From: Patescibacteria group bacterium
GTDB taxonomy: Bacteria; Patescibacteriota; Minisyncoccia; Phycocordibacterales; DATDWN01
NCBI GenBank assembly: GCA_030917185.1
Contig: JAUPVF010000046.1
Location: 1 to 17,615, forward strand
Length of the DNA: 17,615 bases
Direction: 5' to 3'
The notes beneath the pieces are model-generated. The model saw only the letters and a list, made by a program, of their open reading frames with translations. It did not search any database and had not been told where the DNA came from. Shown here piece after piece: positions 5,158 through 13,198 of the stretch; position 1 is the first letter of the stretch; each line of letters starts with the position of its first letter. The translations under genes were made by a program, and so were the position numbers.

Positions 5158-5186
5158 GGGCACATAAAATGCTTTTTTATGTACCC
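5158..5186 (+). promoter_or_regulatory. Hairpin enclosing the start codon of the giant gene
   Basis: ACATAAAA (5162-5169) pairs perfectly with TTTTATGT (5175-5182) around a 5-nt loop, and after one C/A mismatch GGG (5158-5160) pairs with CCC (5184-5186). The ATG 5179-5181 is wholly inside the stem. No Shine-Dalgarno stands at normal distance; the nearest purine run (5134-5138) is 40 nt upstream. The mostly A-U stem could melt with temperature or be opened by a factor. Confidence 0.65.
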
Positions 5187-8100
5187 ACGAAATAGTAGAA
5201 AAAATCTAGAGAAAGAGCGTTCACTTCCTACTTTTTGTATTTCAAGAAAATTTCTTGCGAAAACTGTTTTTCGGACAGTATTTTTTTTATTGATAATAAT
5301 TATATTCGGTTTTGGATCTGCAGATAAGACGTATGCGGCAGTTTTTAATGATGCAGTAAATGGTAATTGGAATATCGGTACGACGTGGGGTACTGGATGT
5401 GCAAGTTCGTGTGTTGAAGGGGTCACATATCCCGGTCCAAATGACACTGTTATTATCAATTCCAATACCGTAACTTTGTCAGCAGATCAAAGTTCTGCAT
5501 CCACCACAATCGCCACAGGTGGTACGTTAAATCTCGGTACATATACATTAAATGTGTATAACAATTTTAACCACTCTGCCGGTACATTCAATGCTAATAC
5601 AGGTACGGTCAATTTGGCGGGTACAAATCAGCAAATTATCGGTGCTTCCACTTTTTACAATTTGACTAAAGCGACCACCACGGTTAGTGATACGTTGTAT
5701 ATGAGTTTGGCGACAACAACTGTCACAAACCAACTTACTCTAACGGGAAGTGAAAGTTTCCCGCTGACAGTTAAGGCGACTACAACCGAGTGGGGATTTT
5801 ATAGAAATTTTGGGACTGATTGGGCGCAAGGAGGGTTTCTCAATAGTCCCGGATCTGTTGCTATTGACGCAAATGATAATGTATATATCGCAGAAAGAGT
5901 GACTGGTCGTATTTCAAAATTTGATTCATCAGGAAATTTTCTTAGTTTTGTAGGTACATATGGAACAAATAATGGACAATTGGCTGTACCAACAGGAGTG
6001 GCTGTTGCCACTTCAACGGGGGCTATTTTCACATATGATGCTGGGCAAAGCAGGAGAATGCAGAAATTTGATTCTTCCGGTCAATATGTCACCAAGTTCG
6101 GTTTCTTTTCCAGTCCGACGGTTGCTGCGGGTCAGTTGCATTATAACTCATCTGGTGTTGCAGTAGATTTTTCTGGAAATGTGTATGTAGCAAACGGAGT
6201 AAATCGTATTGATAAATTTAATTCCTCCGGGACTTTTTTGTATGCTTTTGGTTGGGGTGTTGTCAGTGGTACTGCCCAGTTTGAAATATGTACCACTACT
6301 TGTGTCAACGGTATAGCAGGGTCAGGTACTGGACAATTCAACAATCCACATAGTGTTGCTGTTGATAATATGGGAAATGTGTATGTGGCTGATGGAAGCA
6401 ATAACCGTATTCAAAAATTTGATTCATCAGGAAATTTCATTTCTATGTTTGGATGGGGAGTTAATACGGGTGCGTCTGCACTAGAAACATGTGCTTCTGG
6501 TTGTCGAGTGGGATTATCTGGTACTGGCAATGGGCAGATTTCAGGTGCGAGCGCTCTAACGGTTGACGCATCTGGTAATATATATGTTGCCGAAAATTAT
6601 AGAGTTCAGAAATTTAATTCTTCTTTCGCGTATGTCACCAAATGGACTGGTATTGGGTACACAGGATCTATTTCAAACCTAGCAACGGATTCTCAGGGGA
6701 ATGTATATATACCAGATACCGATGTAAATAATCTTAAAAAATACAGTTCCACAGGAACACTGCTCAGTGTATTCGGAGTTGCCAATAGTGCTGTTGAAGG
6801 CATGTTGTATAATACGGGGTATAATAGTTCAAGTGTTGTGGATTCTTCTGGTAATCTCTATGTGACAGAAAACAGAAACAATCGCGTTTCTAAATTTGAT
6901 TCAAATGGAAATTTTGTTGCTATGTATGGGTGGGGTGTAGCGACTGGAGCATCACAATTTGAGACATGTACAACTGGTTGTAAAATTGGTCTTTCGGGTT
7001 CCGGTAACGGGCAATTTGCTGGTCCATCTGGTCTCTCAATTGATGCATCGGGGAATTTCTATGTGACCAGTGGAGGTAATCGTATTCAAAAATTTAATTC
7101 ATCTTTTGTATATGTAAGTTCATTTGGGACATATGGAAGTGGTGCCGGTCAGTTAAATAACCCTACAGGTACGGCGATTGATGCTTCTGGAAATATATAC
7201 GTTGCAGAGGCAGGACAACATAGAGTTTCTAAATTTAATTCATCAGGAAGTTTTGTTGCAACATTTGGATGGGGTGTAGCGACTGGGGCATCACAATATG
7301 AAGTTTGTACAACTGGTTGTGTTGCGGGTATCGCAGGTACTGGTAATGGTCAGTTTAACCAACCACGATATGTGGCGGTGGATTCTGCGGGGAATGTTTA
7401 TGTGACAAGTTATACTGGGACCGCGTATGTTCGTAAGTTTGATTCAAACCTCAATTGGCTCTCAAACAACTCAGTAGCAATTATTAATCTGACTGGTATA
7501 TATGTTGATTCACTTGGCAATGTGTATTTGACTGGAGGTGATAGTAATACATATACAAATAATCTCATGATGTATGATTCGGCATTTAATCTGAAAGCCA
7601 TAATCAGTCCTGGTGGGATTAGTAATGGAGGTCTTAAACCGATACCATCAAGTAATATTTTTCAGGATACTCACCAGAATATGTTTGTGGTTGACAATGT
7701 TATGAACAGAGCAGTGCAGTATCACCCTCTGTTAGCATTAAATGTTCAGGGAACATCAGTCGTTTCTAATGTAACATTACATGGCGCAAAAAATGTTAGT
7801 ACCGGAGTATTATCGTGTGTTGATTGTACAGATACTGGATATAATTCACGATGGTCTTTTACAAGTTCCCGTGTGCCAACGGTCAGTGTTGGTGTGGCAA
7901 CAGCAGCTACAACAACCGCCACGATGAATGGGGAAATTGTTGATATTGGCGGAGGAACTCCAACTATCCGCGGTTTTGACTTTGGTACAACTACATCATA
8001 TGGCAGTGCAACATCAACAACTGGATCATATAGTACTGGGGCATATTCTTTGGATCTTTCTGATCTTTCGTGCGGTACGACCTATCATTTTAGGTCTTTT

Positions 8101-11100
8101 GCGACAAATAGTAATGGGACAGGCACAAGTACGGATGCTACATTCACTACCACAACATGCCCATCAGCACCTTCAGGACCACAGTCTCTATCAATTACAA
8201 CAGATAGTGGATTGGTGAACTTGAGATGGTCAGTTCCTGCTTCTTCTGGTGGATATCCTATTACAGATTATCTTGTTCAATATAAACCAACATTAGATTC
8301 TGATTGGTTAACTTTCAGTGATGGTGTGTCCACCTTAACCAATACTACCGTGACAAGTTTGACCAACGGAATCTCATATGATTTTCGGGTTTCGGCTATC
8401 AATAGTATGGGTACCGGATCTCCTTCTGCTACCAGTACTATTTTTGTTGGATTATATAATCTAACAAGTGGTCCATATACAGTTACGGATTTAGGTAGTT
8501 TACTGCAATCAAATTCCCCTGAACGACAGATCATGTATAGAACATCTGATAATCACAGACATGCTCAATTATATTGGGATACATTCGGAACATATGATGA
8601 TAACTGGATGGACATCGATATTGATGCCCAAACATTTGCCACAGGAACACTGGTAAGCAACAAAGGTAGACTTTCACCAAACTGTCAGGTGTATTATCCC
8701 GCAAACAATAAAACATATGTTGGTTCTGGAGATCCGGGGAGTTTAAGTGAAATTGATCCGGTAACCGGTACGAGCAGGTACATTCACTTGTTATCGTATA
8801 AAGGTTCACAATACTGTGAAGTTGGGGATGATGGATGGATATATGTTGGTGAGTTGACATCTGCGGGACACCCTGGTGCCGGATTGGAAAGATACAACCC
8901 TTTGACTGATACATGGCAGGACCTAGGGATCATAGACCCTACATTTGCTGGAAGTTTACAGTATGCATATACACTTGGGGCTGATAGTAGGTATGTATTT
9001 ATAGGGCTTGGACAATTGCCATGGTATTTGGCTGTGTATGATACACAAACATCTACCTATACCACATATTGGGCTGACCAAAATGATACAGGAGGAACAG
9101 TTGTTAAAGGTTCTGATGGGGCTTGGTACTACACCCGAACAAATCCAGTAACAGGAAATAAAAAATATAATTTTATTAATGGTGTACCACATGAGGTATC
9201 ATCTACGCCGTCATTAAACGCGTGGTATTATCATGGCAATGTGGTTAATGATCTCAATTCTTTTCAGACGGTTTTTGGTGCGCAAATCAATATGGATGGT
9301 GCGCATCCAAACAATGGGAACGGAGGAATTGCCACCATCGGTTATCAGGCCGATTCTGGTCCATGGTATTATGCAACAACAGCAGGATTTACCTTAAAAC
9401 CAACCACAATCAAACGTATATATAATTGGCCGGGAGATCCTACTAAGATATTTGGTTGGGAATACGAATACGGCGTAGTATTCTCATATGATATTTCTTC
9501 AGGTGGAGTGACATCACTCGGTTATCCACAAAAAAGTTTGTACGACGCTACTTTTGATGGGAACATTTTCTACCTTTCGGGGTATGCTGCTGCAACTTTG
9601 AGATATGACAGTACAAAACCGTGGACACTGACTCCAACTGTAAATGTAAGTTCTTCAACAATAAACCCATATCAGATTTCATTGCTTGGTGGCGATAGTG
9701 CAGGATCATGGAATGGTAAATACGATTACTATTCTGATAAAGGAAGTGATGGGTTTATTTATATTGGTGTGCATCATGAACGGGATAGTACAGGAGGAGG
9801 ACTTGGATGGTATAACCCCATAACTGGTGCTACAGGTGGTTTGCGTCAACCGTTTCTTACATATGATGTGAGGGATCTTTTGGCTGTTAATGGCGGGAAC
9901 AAAATTGTTTATAGTAGTAGTGGTGATACGTTGTTTATTTTGGATGTTGCTACAAAGCAAATAGAACGAACGATTATACCAATTCCTGGAACAAGTACAG
10001 ATAAAATTGTGGAGTCCGAGACCCCTGGGGTGATTGTGGGTATTGCTGGTACAAAGTTTTGGAGAGTTAATGTTTTAACTGGTGAGGTTATTTATGTTAA
10101 AGATTTGGGAGGGACTGCTTTTACCGGTATTGCTTCGTACGATAGGAGATTAATCAAGGGTCCAGATGGATATGTGTGGCTATTTATTGGGAACACACTT
10201 TCAAGAATTAACCCTATTAATGGTGTGATTGAGTCAGTGAAATCAGGTATGACGGTAAATAATATTATGTTTAACGGTGGTGATATGTATATGTATGGTG
10301 GGACGAATATATACAGAATAAGCAATTTATTGCTTACAACAATTCCAACTTCATACCCTGTCATTTCGGCCTCTTCGGCAACTTCAGTTTCCACCTCAAC
10401 TGCGGTAATACATGGCTCCATTGATGACATTGGCGGGTCAACTCCTACCACTCGAGGATTCCAATATGGTGTGACATCTGCATATGGTACAAGCGTTTCA
10501 ACAAATGGCTCCTTTGGTGCGGGGTCATACTCAGCAAATTTGACGGGTTTGGCTTGTGGGACAACTTATCATTTCAAATCATACGCAACGAATTCTAGTG
10601 GTAGTGGGGGAAGTTCAGATGTGACATTTACAACGGATTCATGTCCTCTTGATATCCCAGTTGTTACTATGAGTGATTTATCATCTATTACTTCAACAAG
10701 TGCGACATTAAATGGTTCAATTTCGTCTACAGGAGGAGTTGATCCTACTACTCGAGGATTCCAATATGGGTTAACTTCTGCATATGGCACTGTTGTATCA
10801 ACGAATGGTTCGTACAGTACGGGAGCATTTTCCGCGAGTGTATCAAATTTGACGTGTGCCACTACATATCACATCAGATCTTTTGCCACAAACACGCTGG
10901 GTACAGGATATAGTCCAGATGTGATATTTGTGACAAATGACTGTCCAATAACTACAAGTATTACCTCACCTGCTAATCCAACAATCTCAGACGTTTCAAA
11001 AAATTCTCTCGTTCTCTCGTGGGGACCTTCATTGTCTAGTCTCGGGATTAGGGGATACAATGTTTATCGTAATGGGACACAAGTGTCTTACTTGCATAAT

Positions 11101-11985
11101 AGTCAGACATATACCGATACAGGGCTATCGGCAAATACATCATATTCTTATACTATCAGTGCTGTAGATAACGGGGATAATGAATCTGATGCCTCAAGTG
11201 CTATTACCGCTACAACAGACAACATATCTACTACAAATGACACCACGTCTGGTTCCAGAGGAAATGGTATGATTGTCGGCAAATCTTTCTCATTTTTGAA
11301 TGCTGTTAAGCCACGATCACAAATTGTCTATCCAGATGGGACAGTTGTATATACCGATACACCATCAGGTACCACTACACCAGAGGTAGGTACTGGGTAT
11401 GTGTCTCCTGTTTCTATTTCTCACACTTTATCTGTTGGTATGAAGGGGAGTGAAGTTGTCAGTCTCCAGGATTTTCTTATTCAGAAGGGTTATCTATCAA
11501 AAAACATTTCTCCTATTGGTTTGTTTGGGCAACAGACAAGACGGGCGGTTCAGAAATTTCAATGTGATAAAAAAATTGTTTGCTCTGGTTCAGAAAATAC
11601 AAGTGGGTATGGGTTTGTTGGCAAAAAGACACTATTAGCAATCAATTCTTCCAATAATTCACTTCCTGCCATGGTAGAGCCGAGTGTTCCACAACAGGCA
11701 AGTACAACAGGATATAAGTTTGTGAGAACACTATCACTTGGTATGACAGGACAGGATGTAAAACAACTCCAGGTTTATTTGAATGCACACGGTTTTCTAG
11801 TTGCGCCTAATGGTCCCGGTTCGGTCAATAACGAAACTGAACGTTTTGGTGCCGGTACATACGCTGCTTTGATTAAATTCCAAGAAGCACATGCCGATAC
11901 GATCCTTATACCAAACGGTCTCATAAAAGGGAATGGGTTTTTTGGTAAAAGTACAATGGAGGAAGTTAATAGGAGCGCTGACTAA
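5179..11985 (+). CDS. Giant secreted NHL-propeller/fibronectin/peptidoglycan-binding protein
   Basis: A 2268-aa secreted surface protein. A long basic N-region is followed by a hydrophobic helix (about 32-46) and likely cleavage after TYAA (residue 54). Next is a beta-rich region (55-200, G8-like, WGTGC...PGPNDTVIIN), then an NHL-type beta-propeller (about 205-860) with repeats of the form VAVDxxGNVYVxDxxNxRIQKFxSSGxF. Four propeller loops carry FGWGV...ExCxxxCxxG...GxGQF with paired cysteines. Then come an RGFxYG-type fibronectin-like domain (899-994), a canonical FN3 (995-1092), a second propeller-like region (1093-1720), two RGFQYG domains (1726-1921), another FN3 (1924-2014), and two C-terminal peptidoglycan-binding domains (SHTLSVGMKGSEV from 2081; RTLSLGMTGQDV from about 2182). 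Likely a wall-attached adhesin or host-contact protein. An in-frame TGA at 5149 bars an upstream ATG. Confidence 0.92.
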   Translation: MYPRNSRKNLEKERSLPTFCISRKFLAKTVFRTVFFLLIIIIFGFGSADKTYAAVFNDAVNGNWNIGTTWGTGCASSCVEGVTYPGPNDTVIINSNTVTLSADQSSASTTIATGGTLNLGTYTLNVYNNFNHSAGTFNANTGTVNLAGTNQQIIGASTFYNLTKATTTVSDTLYMSLATTTVTNQLTLTGSESFPLTVKATTTEWGFYRNFGTDWAQGGFLNSPGSVAIDANDNVYIAERVTGRISKFDSSGNFLSFVGTYGTNNGQLAVPTGVAVATSTGAIFTYDAGQSRRMQKFDSSGQYVTKFGFFSSPTVAAGQLHYNSSGVAVDFSGNVYVANGVNRIDKFNSSGTFLYAFGWGVVSGTAQFEICTTTCVNGIAGSGTGQFNNPHSVAVDNMGNVYVADGSNNRIQKFDSSGNFISMFGWGVNTGASALETCASGCRVGLSGTGNGQISGASALTVDASGNIYVAENYRVQKFNSSFAYVTKWTGIGYTGSISNLATDSQGNVYIPDTDVNNLKKYSSTGTLLSVFGVANSAVEGMLYNTGYNSSSVVDSSGNLYVTENRNNRVSKFDSNGNFVAMYGWGVATGASQFETCTTGCKIGLSGSGNGQFAGPSGLSIDASGNFYVTSGGNRIQKFNSSFVYVSSFGTYGSGAGQLNNPTGTAIDASGNIYVAEAGQHRVSKFNSSGSFVATFGWGVATGASQYEVCTTGCVAGIAGTGNGQFNQPRYVAVDSAGNVYVTSYTGTAYVRKFDSNLNWLSNNSVAIINLTGIYVDSLGNVYLTGGDSNTYTNNLMMYDSAFNLKAIISPGGISNGGLKPIPSSNIFQDTHQNMFVVDNVMNRAVQYHPLLALNVQGTSVVSNVTLHGAKNVSTGVLSCVDCTDTGYNSRWSFTSSRVPTVSVGVATAATTTATMNGEIVDIGGGTPTIRGFDFGTTTSYGSATSTTGSYSTGAYSLDLSDLSCGTTYHFRSFATNSNGTGTSTDATFTTTTCPSAPSGPQSLSITTDSGLVNLRWSVPASSGGYPITDYLVQYKPTLDSDWLTFSDGVSTLTNTTVTSLTNGISYDFRVSAINSMGTGSPSATSTIFVGLYNLTSGPYTVTDLGSLLQSNSPERQIMYRTSDNHRHAQLYWDTFGTYDDNWMDIDIDAQTFATGTLVSNKGRLSPNCQVYYPANNKTYVGSGDPGSLSEIDPVTGTSRYIHLLSYKGSQYCEVGDDGWIYVGELTSAGHPGAGLERYNPLTDTWQDLGIIDPTFAGSLQYAYTLGADSRYVFIGLGQLPWYLAVYDTQTSTYTTYWADQNDTGGTVVKGSDGAWYYTRTNPVTGNKKYNFINGVPHEVSSTPSLNAWYYHGNVVNDLNSFQTVFGAQINMDGAHPNNGNGGIATIGYQADSGPWYYATTAGFTLKPTTIKRIYNWPGDPTKIFGWEYEYGVVFSYDISSGGVTSLGYPQKSLYDATFDGNIFYLSGYAAATLRYDSTKPWTLTPTVNVSSSTINPYQISLLGGDSAGSWNGKYDYYSDKGSDGFIYIGVHHERDSTGGGLGWYNPITGATGGLRQPFLTYDVRDLLAVNGGNKIVYSSSGDTLFILDVATKQIERTIIPIPGTSTDKIVESETPGVIVGIAGTKFWRVNVLTGEVIYVKDLGGTAFTGIASYDRRLIKGPDGYVWLFIGNTLSRINPINGVIESVKSGMTVNNIMFNGGDMYMYGGTNIYRISNLLLTTIPTSYPVISASSATSVSTSTAVIHGSIDDIGGSTPTTRGFQYGVTSAYGTSVSTNGSFGAGSYSANLTGLACGTTYHFKSYATNSSGSGGSSDVTFTTDSCPLDIPVVTMSDLSSITSTSATLNGSISSTGGVDPTTRGFQYGLTSAYGTVVSTNGSYSTGAFSASVSNLTCATTYHIRSFATNTLGTGYSPDVIFVTNDCPITTSITSPANPTISDVSKNSLVLSWGPSLSSLGIRGYNVYRNGTQVSYLHNSQTYTDTGLSANTSYSYTISAVDNGDNESDASSAITATTDNISTTNDTTSGSRGNGMIVGKSFSFLNAVKPRSQIVYPDGTVVYTDTPSGTTTPEVGTGYVSPVSISHTLSVGMKGSEVVSLQDFLIQKGYLSKNISPIGLFGQQTRRAVQKFQCDKKIVCSGSENTSGYGFVGKKTLLAINSSNNSLPAMVEPSVPQQASTTGYKFVRTLSLGMTGQDVKQLQVYLNAHGFLVAPNGPGSVNNETERFGAGTYAALIKFQEAHADTILIPNGLIKGNGFFGKSTMEEVNRSAD
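10450..10793 (+). repeat. Near-identical DNA repeat at 300-nt offset in fibronectin-like domains
   Basis: The segment starting at 10450 (CTCGAGGATTCCAATATGG, then a near match on to GCATATGG) recurs exactly 300 nt later at 10750. The two encode the RGFQYG cores of adjacent fibronectin-like domains, indicating a fairly recent tandem duplication of a 100-codon unit. Confidence 0.8.
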
Positions 11986-12023
11986 CTTTCCAAAGTTATT
12001 GTTTGTATAATATGTTATCTAGG

Positions 12024-12032
12024 TGCTATACT
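12024..12032 (+). promoter_or_regulatory. Extended -10 promoter of the 67-aa gene
   Basis: TG, one base, TATACT (12027-12032), with TTGTAT (12003-12008) as a -35 at 18-bp spacing. The start would lie near 12039, leaving a ~16-nt leader that holds the Shine-Dalgarno. Confidence 0.65.
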
Positions 12033-12054
12033 CCGCTACAGAAAAGGAGTTGTT

Positions 12055-12258
12055 ATGAAAAGGAAGTTTGCTACGATGCGAGCAGGGAAGCCGCTGCCTG
12101 TGGGTAAAAAAAGGGATCCTCTTGAGCCCGCAGATATTTCAATGAGTGATGCCGCTGAACTGATCAAAAAAGATGTTCCTGATACCCAAAGGGAGGTAAA
12201 GCGGTTAGAAAGGATTAAAAAATTTTCCGGTAACCTGTGGGATATCGAGTTTGATTAA
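12055..12258 (+). CDS. Small charged protein, function unknown
   Basis: A 67-aa, highly charged protein. The first third is basic and Gly/Pro-rich (MKRKFATMRAGKPLPVGKKRD); the rest is mostly helical with alternating acidic and basic residues (SDAAELIKKDV, REVKRLERIKKF) and ends NLWDIEFD. There are no membrane segments or cysteines, and no family is recognised. The gene is nonetheless well supported: AAGGAG (12044-12049) lies 5 nt before the ATG, an extended -10 precedes it, and its TAA stop overlaps a strong terminator stem, making a tight single-gene cassette. The basic first part could bind nucleic acid, but that is only a guess from composition. Confidence 0.75.
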   Translation: MKRKFATMRAGKPLPVGKKRDPLEPADISMSDAAELIKKDVPDTQREVKRLERIKKFSGNLWDIEFD

Positions 12259-12280
12259 AGGAGGCGTTTCGCCTCCTTTT
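12257..12280 (+). terminator. Rho-independent terminator after the 67-aa gene
   Basis: AAAGGAGGCG (12257-12266) pairs with CGCCTCCTTT (12270-12279) around TTT. The stem begins within the stop codon TAA (12256-12258). The T-run after it is short. Confidence 0.85.
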
Positions 12281-12311
12281 GATTACTATATAATATTTAA
12301 TTTGGTTGGTG

Positions 12312-12317
12312 TATACT
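12312..12317 (+). promoter_or_regulatory. -10 promoter of the second kinase gene, near-leaderless
   Basis: TATACT preceded by GTG and ending 7 nt before ATG 12325. Five G follow the box (12318-12322), too close to the ATG for an ordinary Shine-Dalgarno. Confidence 0.65.
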
Positions 12318-12324
12318 GGGGGAT

Positions 12325-12855
12325 ATGAGAAAGGTGATAATGGGAATTGGAATTCCTGGGTCAGGAAAGACGACTGTTTTGAAAGAGTTTGCTAGGAAAA
12401 ATAGATATGGGTATGTCTGTCCGGATGATATCAGAGAAGAAATGACGGGCGATAGTACAGACCAGTCAAAAAACAGAGAGGTTTGGGAGGAAGCATACAA
12501 AAGATTGCAGAAAAAATTGGCTGATGGCGAAAATGTTGTGTTTGATGCAACTTTTGCTTTTCCTGGTGCAAGAAAACAACTTATAAATTTTGCGAGACAA
12601 AATGGTGCAGAAAAAATTCAGGGCATATATCTTGATGTTGGTCTTGAAACAGCGAAAGAGAGAAATAATTTACGAGAGAGAAAAGTTCCAGACTTTATTT
12701 TGGAGAGAATGCAAGATGGATTGGATAGGGCTCCGCTTGGTATTGAAGAAGGTTTTGATTTGATCGTAACTCTAGATAAGGAACAGGAATTGATAGATGC
12801 AGAAATGAAAAAGGAGAATAAAGTCCTTCACAAAGAGTTCGGTACAATTCACTAG
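12325..12855 (+). CDS. P-loop kinase, AAA_33 / polynucleotide-kinase-like
   Basis: A 176-aa protein beginning almost at its Walker A motif (GIPGSGKTT, residues 9-17), followed by CPDDIREEM, the substrate-side Asp pair typical of AAA_33 kinases related to T4 polynucleotide kinase. ENVVFDATFAFPGARKQLI is the Walker B-type strand and following helix, and ERNNLRERKVPDFILERM is the Arg-rich lid with the RxxPD pattern of this group. Likely a 5'-OH polynucleotide or small-molecule kinase; the substrate is not predictable. It shares only fold-level resemblance with the kinase at 994. It is monocistronic, isolated by terminators on both sides. Confidence 0.86.
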   Translation: MRKVIMGIGIPGSGKTTVLKEFARKNRYGYVCPDDIREEMTGDSTDQSKNREVWEEAYKRLQKKLADGENVVFDATFAFPGARKQLINFARQNGAEKIQGIYLDVGLETAKERNNLRERKVPDFILERMQDGLDRAPLGIEEGFDLIVTLDKEQELIDAEMKKENKVLHKEFGTIH

Positions 12856-12908
12856 GATAGACTGTATTTGTAATTAAATCGTGTTCAGATATAGACCTCA
12901 TACATAGA

Positions 12909-12943
12909 AAGTCCCGGGCTAGTTGCCCGGGACTTCATTTTTG
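12909..12943. terminator. Convergent terminator between kinase and reverse membrane gene
   Basis: AAGTCCCGGGC (12909-12919) pairs with GCCCGGGACTT (12925-12935) around TAGTT, 11 bp and GC-rich. On the forward strand CATTTTTGTT follows. The reverse gene's TAG stop (12919-12921) lies at the stem-loop junction, so one hairpin serves both converging genes, though the reverse tail is less T-rich. Confidence 0.85.
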
Positions 12944-13107
12944 TTGGGGTAGTCTCTGATAAAGATCATAAGAATGATATCAGTTAATGCCCCAAAGATG
13001 ATGAGACCGACAAAAAAAAGAGGACGGTCGGTCTTTACCCAAAATGATGGGGTAAAAAGTCTGAGGAGATTTTTTACCACACACCAGGTCAGTTCAAGTT
13101 TTGGCAT
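12919..13107 (-). CDS. Small single-pass membrane protein, function unknown
   Basis: A 62-aa protein with a Trp/Phe-rich amphipathic N-terminal half (LTWCVVKNLLRLFTPSFWVK), one transmembrane helix (about residues 30-50, FFVGLIIFGALTDIILMIFI) and a short polar tail. No family recognised. It is supported by an excellent Shine-Dalgarno: GGAGGT (complement of 13114-13119) 6 nt before the ATG at 13107, and a TATACT box further upstream. It is divergent from the serine hydrolase gene with about 90 bp between them, and convergent with the kinase, sharing a terminator. The frame is open to 13146, but the upstream ATG has no ribosome binding site. An Asp inside the helix (D43) is unusual and might mark an interaction or pore role. 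Confidence 0.78.
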   Translation of the reverse strand: MPKLELTWCVVKNLLRLFTPSFWVKTDRPLFFVGLIIFGALTDIILMIFIRDYPNKNEVPGN

Positions 13108-13137
13108 TGGTCTACCTCCTATATTAAATATATACCT

Positions 13138-13143
13138 AGTATA
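13138..13143 (-). promoter_or_regulatory. -10 box of the reverse membrane gene
   Basis: Reverse-strand TATACT preceded by TTTTG, about 30 nt upstream of the ATG at 13107, leaving room for the GGAGGT site in the leader. No convincing -35. Confidence 0.5.
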
Positions 13144-13183
13144 CAAAATTTCAAGATTAACTTAGACTAGCGGGGGTATTCGG

Positions 13184-13192
13184 TGGTATAAT
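13184..13192 (+). promoter_or_regulatory. Extended -10 promoter of the serine hydrolase gene, leaderless type
   Basis: TG, one base, TATAAT (13187-13192), ending 6 nt before ATG 13199. No Shine-Dalgarno. Confidence 0.75.
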
Positions 13193-13198
13193 ATATAT

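Noticed and set aside
5919..7330. Spaced repeats in the propeller region as a possible CRISPR array
   Set aside because: Repeats are in frame, variable in length, and encode conserved propeller blades; spacers are not unique non-coding sequence.
5130..11060. Many reverse-strand and alternative-frame ORFs of 60-127 codons inside or around the giant gene
   Set aside because: They lie opposite a continuous 2268-codon frame with clear domains, lack ribosome binding sites or promoters, and have compositions expected of antisense reading.
12312..12855. Kinase as a zeta-type toxin of a toxin-antitoxin pair with the 67-aa protein
   Set aside because: The two genes are separated by a strong terminator and have independent promoters, and the 67-aa protein has no epsilon-antitoxin features.
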